Assembly: GCA_030323885.1 (NCBI GenBank)
Contig: CM059197.1
Coordinates: 35,953,484 to 36,017,483 of the forward strand
DNA: 64,000 nucleotides
DNA from: Branchipolynoe longqiensis
Lineage: Eukaryota; Annelida; Polychaeta; Phyllodocida; Polynoidae
Direction of reading: 5' to 3'
The notes under the pieces were generated by a model. That model had not been told where the DNA came from, did no database searches, and worked only from the letters and a program-made list of their open reading frames with translations. Position numbers and translations under genes: made by a program. Shown in pieces: positions 44,943 through 55,592 of this stretch. How positions within the stretch are numbered: the first letter of the stretch is position 1; the number at the start of each line of letters is the position of its first letter.

Positions 44943-45850
44943 GTCAGGCAACGTGAGGGAGAGGTGGAGGATCGGGAGGAGTGGGGGTGGGTAGGAGGGA
45001 GAGTGGGGGGAGAGTGGGGGAAGGGGGAGGGGGTAGGGAGAAGGAGGGGAAGGGGAGGAATAGAAGGGTAGGGAAAGGGAGGGGGAGAGAGAGATGGAGG
45101 ATAGGGAGGAGGAAAAGAAGAGGGACGAGGGAGAGGGGTGGAGGATCGGGAGGAGTGGGGGTGGGTAGAGGGAGAGGTGGGAGGGTGGGGAAAGGGGGAG
45201 GGGGAGAAGAGGGAAGGGAAATAGAAGGGTACGGAAAGGGAGGGGGAGAGAGAGATGGAGGTAGGGAGGAGGAAAAGAGAGGACGAGGGGGAGGGGTGGA
45301 GGAGGTGGAGGTGGAGGTGGAGGTGAAGTAAGAGGGAGAGGGGTGGCGAGGGAGGTGAAGAGGGAGGTGGAGAGGGAGTGGGAGATGGAGGTGGAGCGAG
45401 AGGCGGAGAGGGAGAGGGAGAGGGATAGGGAGAGGTAAGTGGAGAGGGAGGTGGAGTGGGAGAGGGATAGCGGTACAGAGGGAAGTGGAAGGGAGAGGGA
45501 GGCGGAGAGGGAAGTGCAGAGGGAGGTGGAGAGGAGACGGGGGTGGCGAGGGAGAGGGAGAGGAATAGCGAGAGGGAGAGGGATTGGGTGAGGGAGAGGG
45601 AGAGGGGTGGAGAGTGAGGGAAGGGGCAGAGGCAGGGGCGAACGGGAGAGACAGAGGGGGGAAATATATGGGGAAAGTGACGGAGACGACGAAGGGGGAA
45701 GGGCATATGGAGGAGGTTGGGAGGCGGAGGAGGAGACGGAGGAAGAGGAGGGTAAGAGAGTGGTGGAGGGCAATGGAGAAGGAGGAGGGGCGAGGAGAAG
45801 AGAGGAGAGGAGAGGAGAGGAGAGGAGAGGAGAGGAGAGGAGAGGAGAGA
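44943..45850. repeat. homopurine GA-rich block I
   Basis: Nearly all G and A on plus for about 900 bases, with GGAGGTGGAGGTGG and GAGAGGAGAGG sections. Arg/Glu/Gly frames on plus and Ser/Pro/Leu frames on minus are artefacts. Confidence 0.95.
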
Positions 45851-46089
45851 AAGTATATACAGAGAAGGTCAGTGGACTTTTGTTAGTCTGTGATTACCTT
45901 TACACTATCTACAGCACAGAAACGGCAGTTGTTGAGGAAACAAGGATAATTTTCACAATCCAAACCCCATCCAAAGATACTTATCTTTGCTCCACCCCAC
46001 ACGTCATCTGACTTAGACAAGATTTTTTTTTTTAAACAACCCCGAATCAAAATGCACCGAGGTGAAATGCCACATACATATGTAGGAGA

Positions 46090-46190
46090 GTGCATCAGGG
46101 AGGATAGATAGACTAACGGCTAGGACACTTGCTCCGGAATGGCAGGAGTGTAGGTCTGAGGCCCGCTCTTGGTGTGAAGATCCCTACAAA
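46090..46190 (+). repeat. G-family SINE fragment
   Basis: GAGTGCATCAGGGAGGATAG, GACTAACGGCTAGGACACTT, and B-box region GTAGGTCTGAGGCCCGCTC. It ends at the GA block. Confidence 0.65.
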
Positions 46191-46194
46191 AACA

Positions 46195-46682
46195 CACAGA
46201 GGAGGAGAGGGGGAGAAAGGGGGAGAGGGACAGAAGGACAGAGGGCTACAGGGAGAGGGGGAAGGGGGGAAAGAGGGAAAGAGGGAACGGGGGAAAGAAG
46301 GGCAGGATGAGAGAGGGAAGAGTGGAGGAGGGACAGAGGAGGAGGAGATGGAGAGAGGGGGAGATGGACAGAGGGACAGAGGGGCAGAGGGAGAGAGAGG
46401 GAGAGAGAGGGAGAGAGGGAGAGAGGGAGAGAGGGAGAGAGGGGTAGAGGGAGAGGGGAGAGAGGGAGAGAGAGGGGGAGAGGGAGAGAGGGAAATAGGG
46501 AGAGGGAGAGAAGGAGAGAGGAGAGAGGGAGAGAGAGGGAGAGATAGGGAGAGAGAGCGAGAGAGCGAGAGAGAGAGCGAGATATGGAGAGGGAGAGAGG
46601 GAGAGAGGGAGAGAGGGAGAGAGGGAGATAAGGAGAGAGAGGGAGAGAGGGAGAGAGGAAGAGCGGGAGAGACGGAGGTTAG
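46195..46682. repeat. homopurine GAGGGA block II
   Basis: GGGAGAGAGG-type units; no gene despite the open Arg/Glu/Gly frame. Confidence 0.95.
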
Positions 46683-47086
46683 AAGCGCAATGTTAGATAT
46701 ATACTTAGCATAATGGCTTCCAGGCTACAGTAAATTCCTTTCATCGGAATATAAATATATATGAGCACTTGGCTGGCAGGCTATACAAATGTACCTGTCA
46801 CGCAAATCTGTTGCAATGAGCCCCAAAAAGAAAGCTCTTACTTTCCATACAGAAGGAACACAATCGTTGCTGACGGGGCCGTAAATCAGCAGTCAACCAT
46901 TTACCTGCCAGTTATTTGTTTGTGAGTGCAGATTCACTCAGGTGGAGATAATTTGGTAATGCGGGCTCACCTGACGCTCTGGCTCTGTTGGAGGAGGGAG
47001 CCTGGATGTGTTTGTACTAGTTTGAGACCACGAGGTGCTAAAAGATTACATGCTATATCCGCTCACAACTTAGCCTCAATTCGTCA
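46683..47086. other. no gene seen
   Basis: Unclassified spacer. Confidence 0.4.
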
Positions 47087-47425
47087 AGCGGCTGTCACAC
47101 CTCGCCGGATTGAGCAATGGACAGAATTGTCTAGTCCGGTGGTGTTCGGGCGTGATAAGTATCAAAATGTAGTAAAATGTGTCAAAATGTTGCGATATCG
47201 GGTCAAAGGACGCCGGACTAACGGACATGAAACGGACATGAAACAGACATGAATGGATAGCCAATGGACAAAACAAACTCAAACCAGACAAGAACCATAG
47301 ATGTCAATCCAGCAGCATCCATTCCAAGTTTTGTGCATGTTCAAAACTTGTATGGACATAAACCGGACATCCATGGTCTTTGTTCAGTTTCTTTCCATTT
47401 CCCACCAATCCGGTTATGAGGGCCT
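47087..47425. mobile_element. MITE B4 (TWA group, B family)
   Basis: Left end AGCGGCTGTCACACCTCGCC; right end decayed (CCAATCCGGTTATGAGGGCC) and followed by TTA. Central palindrome CAAGTTTTGTGCATGTTC at about 47325. GGACATGAAAC words repeat near 47223-47250. 339 bp. Confidence 0.9.
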
Positions 47426-47454
47426 TTAGGTGGTTAGTTGTGGAAAACCTGGCC

Positions 47455-47530
47455 ACAGTGACCCTCCAGCCTCCCGTCTTGATAAGACCTTAGATGTTGC
47501 TAGGACGTAAAACAATAACAAATAAAACCT
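47455..47530 (+). repeat. SINE-S 3' end, plus strand
   Basis: CTTGATAAGACCTTAGATGT then TGCTAGGACGTAAAACAATA. Confidence 0.75.
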
Positions 47531-47929
47531 CCAGCCTTGCTGCACCCCTTACTTCCTATAACTACACGATGAGACGACAATCTTCAAGCAACTTATTCCC
47601 TCTGTCCATGCTGCCATCAACCGTGTAATGTAGGCCCCTATGTGTTTATATGTACATATATCATCGATGAAAATGGTATCTGGCCAAAAGAAAAGTGGTG
47701 ACCGGCAACAAAACAACCTGGAAATCTATGGTGAGGGTAGGCTACATAAAACCAAAAATATGTGTCTAGCCTGCACCCATTAAAATCTTTCCAGGTCGGG
47801 TGGGTTTGATTTGTATATATTTGTTAATTTTTTGTATGTACAATGGTTGTGTACAGGAAGAAGAAAACTAACCATGGTATTCATGGTCAGAAGGCATGAT
47901 AGGAAGGTAGAGAAGAAGACCACAGGCAC
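47531..47929. other. no gene seen
   Basis: Unclassified spacer. Confidence 0.4.
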
Positions 47930-48145
47930 TTTCTAGCTAGAAATTGAACAAACAAATTGTATAAGTCATTGGCTTGACTCGGATGGGATTCGAAACTCCT
48001 GACCTTCCGCACGGGAAGCCTGCGCCCTACCGAATCTGCCACCGCGTCCGGTCACAAGTTTATGATGACCCTTTGTCAATCTCAGATTGTTCGTTTGTTG
48101 TTGTTGTTTTACCTCCTAGCAACATCTAAAGTCAGATCGGGAAGG
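47930..48145 (-). repeat. two SINE-S fragments, minus strand
   Basis: A head at 47955-48052 with B box GGGATTCGAAACTCC and ACCGCGTCCGGTC. A separate tail at 48088-48145 (TTGTTGTTTTACCTCCTAGC). Confidence 0.75.
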
Positions 48146-48403
48146 GATCTCAGATTATAACAAGTATTAAATAATTGATATATTTAGACTTCATCAATTT
48201 AAAGGGGTAAACTATTGTTACAATGACCAATTGATCTATTTAGAGGTCTTCCGGTGTTTTCAAATATTTCCACGGTGGAACAATACACATGTCAAGAGAA
48301 GGGAGGGGTAGAAAATGTAAGTGTTCATATAAAATAAGCCACTGTCATATTCGGTGATAACATGCATTGATGTGTACTACCAAGCCAGCTTGACAAGGTC
48401 TTA
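48146..48403. other. no gene seen
   Basis: Unclassified spacer ending at the A1 target. Confidence 0.4.
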
Positions 48404-49183
48404 TGGCCCTGTCACACTACGACGTGACTACGTCAGCGTAGGCAGAACGTGAAAATAATTATATTACGTTGACGTTATGGGCGTAATATGCAAATTGTGG
48501 ACGTGAGCGTAACGTGAAAGTAACGTCGGTGTAGGTCGTGACCTTAGCTTTAACGTGACAACGTTAGGGGGGAGGGGTAATTGGCGACGTGACCGGGCGT
48601 TAGTGTAACGTGAGCGTAACGTCGCCGTAACGGGTGCAATGTGGACGTAATGTGACCGTAACGCCACCATAACGTGACCATAACGTGACCGTAACGTGAC
48701 CGTAACGTGACCGTAACGTTACCGTAACCGTGACCGTAACGTGACCGTAACGTGACCGTAACGTGAAAGTGACGTAACGTGACCGTAACACCAAGACCGT
48801 AACTGACCGTAACGTGACCGTAACGTGACCGTAACGTGCAAAACGCTGCCCACACGTTGCTCCCACCCGGGCCGTCGGTCTGATGTGACATAACGTCACT
48901 CTAACGTCATTTACGATGCTATAACGATCCGCGGAACGTCAACCTAACGTCATTGTGACGTCATCCCGACGTAACGGCTTCACGTCGAGATACGTCGAAA
49001 GTTTTGACAGGTTCAAAACCTTGACGCGCGCCGACGTAACACAACGTAACATGACGTAGCTCGACGTCACTCTAACGTCATTATGACGTCATCATAACGT
49101 AACCCAACGTACGGCAACGTAATGACGAAAAATCATCACGTTAGGCTCACGTTGGCTCGTTACGTCGTAGTGTGACAGGGGTA
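48404..49183. mobile_element. MITE A1 (TWA group, A family)
   Basis: TIRs TGGCCCTGTCACACTACGAC and CGTCGTAGTGTGACAGGGGT, flanked by TTA (48401-48403) and TAA (49184-49186). The 11-bp word CGTAACGTGAC is reiterated over 48608-48838. Central palindrome AAGTTTTGACAGGTTCAAAA at about 48999. 780 bp. Confidence 0.92.
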
Positions 49184-49187
49184 TAAC

Positions 49188-49684
49188 NNNNNNNNNNNNN
49201 NNNNNNNNNNNNNNNNNNNNNNNNNNNNNNNNNNNNNNNNNNNNNNNNNNNNNNNNNNNNNNNNNNNNNNNNNNNNNNNNNNNNNNNNNNNNNNNNNNNN
49301 NNNNNNNNNNNNNNNNNNNNNNNNNNNNNNNNNNNNNNNNNNNNNNNNNNNNNNNNNNNNNNNNNNNNNNNNNNNNNNNNNNNNNNNNNNNNNNNNNNNN
49401 NNNNNNNNNNNNNNNNNNNNNNNNNNNNNNNNNNNNNNNNNNNNNNNNNNNNNNNNNNNNNNNNNNNNNNNNNNNNNNNNNNNNNNNNNNNNNNNNNNNN
49501 NNNNNNNNNNNNNNNNNNNNNNNNNNNNNNNNNNNNNNNNNNNNNNNNNNNNNNNNNNNNNNNNNNNNNNNNNNNNNNNNNNNNNNNNNNNNNNNNNNNN
49601 NNNNNNNNNNNNNNNNNNNNNNNNNNNNNNNNNNNNNNNNNNNNNNNNNNNNNNNNNNNNNNNNNNNNNNNNNNNNNNNNNNNN
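49188..49684. other. assembly gap (497 N)
   Basis: Run of N. It lies between the end of MITE A1 and a TTC repeat, so the missing sequence is probably repetitive. Confidence 1.
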
Positions 49685-49905
49685 TCTTCTTCTTCTTATA
49701 CTTCTTCTTCTTCCTCTCCTTCTTCTCCTTCTTCTCCTTCTTCTCCTTCTACTTCTTCTACTTCTTCTACTTCTACTTGTTCTACTTGTTCTACTTCTTC
49801 TACTTCTTCTACTTCTTCTAATTCTTCTAATTCTTCTAATTCTTCTAATTCTTCTACTTCTTCTACTTCTACTTCTTCTACTTCTTCTACTTCTTCTACT
49901 TCTTC
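49685..49905. repeat. (TTC)n microsatellite
   Basis: TTC with TAC/TCC variants; extends from the gap. Confidence 0.97.
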
Positions 49906-50046
49906 GAGATCGAGTCAAACCAAATAAATGTTCCCAGATATCGACGTTGAGGCCCAGCAGGCCAAGATTCCTGGCCCTGCTGAGGTAGGATGCCGGCAGA
50001 CTGCGTCAAATCATTGAAGTAATACAGTGTATACATGCCAGTCACA

Positions 50047-50275
50047 GTGGTAACACACACAGTAGACACACACAGTGGACACACACAGTGGACACACACA
50101 GTGGACACACGCAGTGGACACACACAGTGGGCACACAGAGTGGACACACACAGTAGTAACACACACAGTGGACACACACAGTGGACACATACAGTGGACA
50201 CACACAGTGGACAGTGAGTGTGTGATGCACATGTCATACACAGTGGTAACACACACAGTGGACAGTGTGTGTGAT
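50047..50275. repeat. 13-bp minisatellite
   Basis: Unit ACACACAGTGGAC, about 12 copies, plus scattered units to 50275. Confidence 0.95.
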
Positions 50276-50639
50276 AATCACTGGTGGAACAGCAGTGGAC
50301 ACTTTTATCTACATACAGGGACGGTTTGAGGTGGTTTAGGGTGGTGTAGACTAGTAACTAATTAGGACCAATTGGGATGTTAGCAGGTGGGGATGGTGGT
50401 GAACACACATACAGGAAATAATATCCTATAATATACAATAATATATAATACATAATGTAAAATATGTGCAAGGACAATTTCACTGCAATCTATATTAGAA
50501 GCAGGCATTATGTTATAGGTTCAAAGTGAGTATAAAGTGCAGCGTTTGTAGTAAAGGATATGGCTGGGACTGACCCCAAACCCAACTTCCGGTCTGTGAG
50601 CTGAAGCTGTGACCCCGCGTGTTTACGTTGCGCGGGTCC
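50276..50639. other. no gene seen
   Basis: Unclassified spacer. Confidence 0.4.
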
Positions 50640-51065
50640 TGAGGGACCAGCGGGCAGTAACTAGCAATACCCATCTTGACACGTGGCGCCATATTGCCAG
50701 GTACTTGGCGTTACTAGGCTAGAACAAGGTTTGTCAGACTTCATGCCAATAAGGTGAGTGAGTGGGGTATCGCATGATGGTGTTGGAGGGTATGAAATCC
50801 AATTGCGGCAGAACTAATAAGCTACTCATTGCTACTTGCTTTTATAAATGTTGCTGGGAAGTAAAACCTCGTCAATAGTATCCTATTTTAATTAGTTGAA
50901 AATACCTCGGTAGGACAATGGTTGGTTGGCTGGCTGCATCGGTCTTCGGATAATGTGACTGAGTGGCAAATCTCACTGTGATGTTGATAGTCCGGTAACT
51001 CATTGGGGCTGCACTAATAACTTACTACCAATAAGTGTACACCGTCACTTGCTCGTATCTGTCCT
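50640..51065 (+). repeat. two degenerate SINE-S-like bodies
   Basis: GGCGTTACTAGGCTAGAACA to AAATGTTGCTGGGAAGTAAA (50708-50868), and GATAATGTGACTGAGTGGC to GCTCGTATCTGTCCTTCC (50949-51068). Heavily mutated. Confidence 0.5.
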
Positions 51066-51070
51066 TCCCA

Positions 51071-51215
51071 GGCCCATATGCATGACGCGGTGTTAGCTTA
51101 CACTCGGTGTGTTTGCGCTAACCCCGCTCCTTGTGTACTGAGTTTTCGCCGCTAACCTAGAAATCCCCGCCAAAACCAGTTTTGGCTCGCTAACACCACG
51201 TCATGCATATGGGCC
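51071..51215. mobile_element. foldback MITE E2
   Basis: Arms GGCCCATATGCATGACGC with GGTGTTAGC, and GCTAACACC with ACGTCATGCATATGGGCC. 145 bp. The ends resemble E1 (GGCCCATATKCATG). Confidence 0.85.
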
Positions 51216-51324
51216 GTGTACTCCATCTCCAATGTTACTAAATTGTTAGTTACTAAGACGTAAAAGCACAAATAGTCAGTATGTTTTAATTAGGTGAACA
51301 GACACTACAATTAGCAACTTTGTA

Positions 51325-51555
51325 GGTTGGTTGTTGGAGTTTTACATCCTGGCAACATCTAAGGTCATATCAGGACTGGTACTAACTTGTGACAGTGCCC
51401 AGTCATGGTGCCTCACTGGGAAATCAGCCCGCCAATACCATACATAACCCGATATCCCACTCAGTCAGGTTATCCTGACCCGCCTTAAGGGGTCGAATCC
51501 TCAACCTGTTACGCCGGAAATGGACACTCTACCATCTAGGCTATCCCGTCCGGTA
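51325..51555 (-). repeat. SINE-S minus copy with internal deletion
   Basis: GTTGGAGTTTTACATCCTGG tail, GATATCCCACTCAGTCAGG, then a direct jump to a head with GGTCGAATCCTCAACC and CTATCCCGTCCGGT. Confidence 0.8.
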
Positions 51556-51739
51556 TAAAGAGATGTGTTATGCGTGGACACGTACACATGATCACTATAC
51601 AACACTACTAATAATAATAACATATCTATTTCCACATGATCAATGTACACACAAGTTGATATTTATATCACTAATGAGGACATACTGAACCTTCACGCTA
51701 ATATTATGACTGGCTTGGGAGGGCGTGCCACATCGGTTA

Positions 51740-52085
51740 AGTGCCAGTCACACATCACCGGATTGAGCAATGGACAGAATTGTCTAGTCTGGTGGTGATA
51801 AGTATCAAAATGTATTAAAATGTGTCAAAATGTTGCGCTATCGGGTAAATGGCCACTGGACGAACGGACATGAAACGGACATAAAACGGACATGAAACGG
51901 ACATGAAACGGACATGAATGGATAGCCAACGGACGAAACAAACTCAAAACGGACAAGAACCATAGATGTCAGTCCGGCGGCATCCGTTCCTAGTTTTGTG
52001 CATGTTCAAAACTTGTAAGCACACAAACCGGACATTGTTCATTTTCTGTCCGTTTCCTCCAATCAGGTGAGGTGTTACACGGGCT
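51740..52085. mobile_element. MITE B5 (TWA group, B family)
   Basis: TTA duplications at 51737-51739 and 52086-52088. Left end AGTGCCAGTCACACATCACC, right end GGTGAGGTGTTACACGGGCT. GGACATGAAAC is repeated at 11-bp spacing (51868-51915). Central palindrome TTTTGTGCATGTTCAAAA at about 51994. Confidence 0.92.
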
Positions 52086-52088
52086 TTA

Positions 52089-52315
52089 GAGTGTTGGCTG
52101 GCTTCCTGTGAGGGAACTCGGGAGTTCAACTTCAAACCCAGACTGAGCCAAGCCAATGACTTACCAAATTGATACTTGTCACTACATAGCCAAAGTACCG
52201 CTTTGGTTAATGTTTGGATAATGTGACTGAATGGGATATCGGGTCATGTCTCCCAGTGGGCACTACCACAATCAATACCCATCCTGATATGATATTAAGT
52301 GTTGCTAGGATTGCC
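52089..52315 (+). repeat. SINE-S/V plus copy, degraded
   Basis: GGGAACTCGGGAGTTCAAC head, AGCCAATGACTTACCAAATT, GATACTTGTCACTACATAGC and 3' end GATATTAAGTGTTGCTAGGA. Confidence 0.7.
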
Positions 52316-52625
52316 GGCATTGTCAGGATAATGCAGAATCAGTGCGCCACATAATATTGTGATATGAAGGAATTGTGAATAATACAGATGAGTAGGTAAA
52401 ATAAATATAAGAGCGCTATAGCGAATCATCGCTAAATGAGGCAGTGCTAAATGATGCAGCACTAAATGAGGTAGTGCTAAGTGGGGTATACCCATATATA
52501 TAGCATGATGTCAAATACCATTCAGGGAATGCATATACGGGGCTAAACGCACATAAATAGGTCATCTGGATTGTGGTTGACCTTGTGACCTTTAGAATGT
52601 GGGAGCACCTGTGCTTTAATCATTA
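52316..52625. other. no gene seen; small GCTAAATGA repeat
   Basis: 52425-52490 contains four GCTAAATGAGGCAGT-like units ending GGGGTATAC, possibly an end of a pogo-like element. The rest is unclassified. Confidence 0.4.
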
Positions 52626-52659
52626 TTGACTCAAATAATTGCATTATTTAACACCACCA

Positions 52660-53180
52660 ATTCAATGAGGTTCACGCCTTCAATTCGGGCTGCATATGGT
52701 GTCCCGTTGGAACAGAAAATTACATCATGCATATTAAAGATATTCTGGAGACGGAAAGATATTCTGGAGATCGAAAAGGTTCAGAGATGTGCAACAAAAC
52801 TAATTGCAGTTATAAAGGACTTAGCCTATGAACAAAGGCTCAGGAAATTGAAACTTCCTACCCTTTCCTACAGAAGGAAAAGAAGTGACATAATTGAAGT
52901 ATTTAAAATTATGAAAGGTTTTGATGAAATAGATATGAACGAATTTTTCAGCTTGAATAAAAGAGAAGGCAGCCGGGGCCATACTCTCAAACTAGTAAAA
53001 CCCAGAGCCGTTTCAAAATTAAGGCAACACAGTTTCTCAAACAGGATCATAAATATATGGAATAGTCTCCCACAAAATGTTATTGATGCTGGCTCAATAA
53101 ATTCATTCAAGAACAGATTAGAAAAAGCATGGGCTGATGATCCAGGGAAATTTGACCACTTATTCACCACATGCTACTAA
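52660..53180 (+). pseudogene. CR1-like LINE reverse transcriptase C-terminal fragment
   Basis: The open frame carries the hallmark end of CR1-type reverse transcriptase. It shows IEKVQRCATKLIAVIKDLAY, then EQRLRKLKLPTLSYRRKRSD followed by IIEVFKIMKGFDEID. Further on are RGHTLKLVKPRA and FSNRIINIWNSLPQNVIDAG, then INSFKNRLEKAW. It ends with a stop at 53178-53180. The catalytic YADD region and endonuclease are absent (5' truncation). A 20-bp duplication of AGATATTCTGGAGA (52738 and 52758) damages the segment upstream of EKVQR. No 3' microsatellite tail is obvious. Confidence 0.82.
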
Positions 53181-53325
53181 TTTATTCCTTGTGTTCCTAA
53201 TTACTTGCACTCAAGCAAAAATGAGAGACAAATAAGTGTTCACACTTCCTGTCTACCAATCGCTATATCGCTATAAAATAGCGCCTGTGTGAGAAAATTA
53301 AGCAAAATGAATGAAGTGGGAATTG
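53181..53325. other. no gene seen
   Basis: Probable LINE 3' flank; AT-rich. Confidence 0.4.
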
Positions 53326-53470
53326 TTAAAAGGCACAATCTGATGGTCTTGTGGTTCTGCTATATTTCTGAGATAAATATATTAAGTTGAGAATTATAAT
53401 CTGATTCATGTTAGTTTGGATTAAGTTTTATCTTAAAGGGTTAACTTTGTTAACTTTCAGCGGATAATGT
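53326..53470 (-). repeat. T-family MITE fragment
   Basis: GTTCTGCTATATTTCTGAGA, TAAATATATTAAGTTGAGAA and TAACTTTCAGC match the T interior in reverse; ends are lost. Confidence 0.6.
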
Positions 53471-53714
53471 ATCTTGAAGACAATAGGGTGGGTGGTACCC
53501 CTATATACTTGCAATCAGCGGAGTGAACTATCTGCCTCACACAAAACGACATTCACCCCGTCTCTCCAGGAAATCAACCATTCAATCCACACACAAGAAG
53601 CCTCCCCCCCCCCAACAAACACCAACAACCTAAACCTTTTATTCCTATAGATATCTTTGTTATACATACATGTTGTCCTTATTGCTTTCAAAGTAAGTTA
53701 GTGCGAGCCACAGT

Positions 53715-54320
53715 GTGTGTAGACATCTGACCCCGCCGACATCACCCCCACTCCCCACCCCTCCCCTCCCCACTCCCCACCCCTCCACCCCCCCCCACCC
53801 TTCTTCCCACCCTCCTCCCTACGGACCCCTCCCCCCTCCCCCTCCCCACCTCCCCCCCCAACTCCCCCACACATCCTCACCGTGGGTGCCATTGACAACC
53901 CCAGCGCTCTCCCCACCCCTCCATTTCCCCCACTCCTCCCCTTCACCACCCCCACAACCCCCATAACCCCCACACACACCCTCCCTGTGGGTAGTGATGA
54001 TACCCCCTCTCCATTCCTCCTCCACCCCCCCGCCCCCTCCCCTACCCCAACCCTCCCTGTGGGTGACGACTGATTACGCCAGCGCAGCACCCCTCTACCA
54101 GTGTATCCCTCCACCTCCCCCCAACCCACCCCACCCACCTCACCCCACCCCACCCCCTCCCCCCTTCCACCATCCTCCCCATCCCCCCTCCCAACCCCCA
54201 CATCCCCACCACACATACCCTCCTGTGGTGATGATTGATTAGCCCACCACCCCACATCACCCCTCCACATCCCCTTCCCCTTCCCCTGACCCACACCCTC
54301 TCCCTGTGGGTGACGACTAC
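53715..54320. repeat. C-rich low-complexity block
   Basis: CCCCACCCCTCC-type sequence with four CCCTGTGGGT-like interruptions (near 53880, 53985, 54055 and 54305) that suggest degenerate larger units of about 75-250 bp. Frames are artefacts. Confidence 0.9.
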
Positions 54321-54403
54321 CACCTCCCACCTCGCCCCGGCTGGCTCTGCCCCTAGCCACGCACCGCCGCGATGCCCTCCGGAGCTGAGCGAATTTTAAT
54401 CCG

Positions 54404-54417
54404 CCACCAGATGGCGG
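54404..54417 (+). promoter_or_regulatory. CTCF-like motif, full match to core
   Basis: CCACCAGATGGCGG fits every position of the conserved bilaterian CTCF core. It lies in a GC-rich stretch just after the C-rich block. Function is inferred from the motif only. Confidence 0.4.
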
Positions 54418-54571
54418 GATCGTGGCCGGAGCGGGGCCCCCTCACTGCGATGATGGCCGACGAATGCCTTTATTTATAGAAGCTATGTGCGGATTCCGGC
54501 GATATATCCCCCGGCATCCTCCGTTCCTGCCCACCTACAGCGACGCCACCGGCAACGTAGGGTACTAATCA

Positions 54572-55094
54572 ATAGACTTTACATCACGGTTCCGACTGCG
54601 CATGCGCTGAAAACGGCGTTGGGAGCAAAGCAAAGGCATACGGCCATTGAGTTTGCCAATGCACGCAATGAAAAACGTCAGTTTTATTCAAAAATAATAG
54701 AAATCCAAAACCCTAACCTTATCAATTTAATATAATACTTTTTCTGTATGGAGATTGCTCACTGCCATTCTCAATGCATTGAATACTCTAGCTATGGCTC
54801 TAACACTAGTCTGAGTGGCTAGATCTTTCTAAATCTAAATGCACATGGCATAAGATGTGCTGATTATATTGATGTAAATGCAATGCTGGATAAAATATTA
54901 ATATCTTAATTTATTATATATATTTTTTTAGTTGCTATTCTATGTTTCAAACAAGAGCTGAGATGAGCTGAAACTAGCACATTTCATAGCTTCACCCAGT
55001 GTATTAGCATGTGACATGTGCTTCTGGGGGCGGGTTGTTTTGCTCTGATGCATCCCGCAATGCACCGCGCCGCTGGAACCGTGATGTAGTCTAT
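54572..55094. mobile_element. U1 foldback MITE
   Basis: Inverted ends ATAGACTTTACATCACGG with TTCC, and GGAACCGTGATGTAGTCTAT. 523 bp; the interior is related to 34850-35215. Confidence 0.85.
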
Positions 55095-55169
55095 AGCCGC
55101 CCAGCCATTCCACAGGGTCTTGGAGGTGAACAGTGATGAATTAGGATGTGTGAAAGTGTTACTATATTT

Positions 55170-55270
55170 GCATATACATATTTATATATATATGTATCAA
55201 TATATATATCGATGTATATATTAATATTTATATATCGATATATATATATATCAATATATATATCACAATA
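55170..55270. repeat. (TA)n microsatellite
   Basis: TATATA/ATCGATATA alternation. Confidence 0.9.
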
Positions 55271-55278
55271 TGTTGTGT

Positions 55279-55592
55279 TCTCTGTGGCGGAGTGGTTAGA
55301 GTGTCTGATTTTTTTCTAGGTCGGACTCCTAATCTGAAGGACAGTGGTTCGATTCCCTGTTCCCCTCCCCACCTCTGCCAATTTGGATTTCCACCGCTGT
55401 GTATAACTTACAGCGTCATCAAAGGCCAGTTGCTCTCATACAATTTCTATGTGGTGCGGGAGGTTAAAAATCCATTGGGTCGGTAAAAGTGTAGGCTCGG
55501 GCTTTCTATCGACAAACTGTCTAATGGTGAAAGCAAGCCTATTCAGGCTTATCCATGATAGGCAGTATAAATCTTCAACAACAAAAAAGATA
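55279..55592 (+). repeat. third tRNA-derived SINE (K family)
   Basis: tRNA-like head TGTGGCGGAGTGGTTAGAGT (A box), B box TGGTTCGATTCCC, then GGTTAAAAATCCATTGGGTC and CAACAACAAAAAAG tail. An inserted T run in the anticodon region rules out a working tRNA. The head resembles Leu/Ser-type tRNAs. A single copy is seen here. Confidence 0.65.

Noticed and set aside
44862..46713. Arg/Glu/Gly and Ser/Pro/Leu frames in the GA-rich blocks
   Set aside because: Homopurine sequence lacks stop codons in several frames, so long frames are expected without coding function.
55281..55370. Functional tRNA gene
   Set aside because: A and B boxes are present, but a T run disrupts the anticodon region and the sequence continues as a SINE with a CAACAAC tail.
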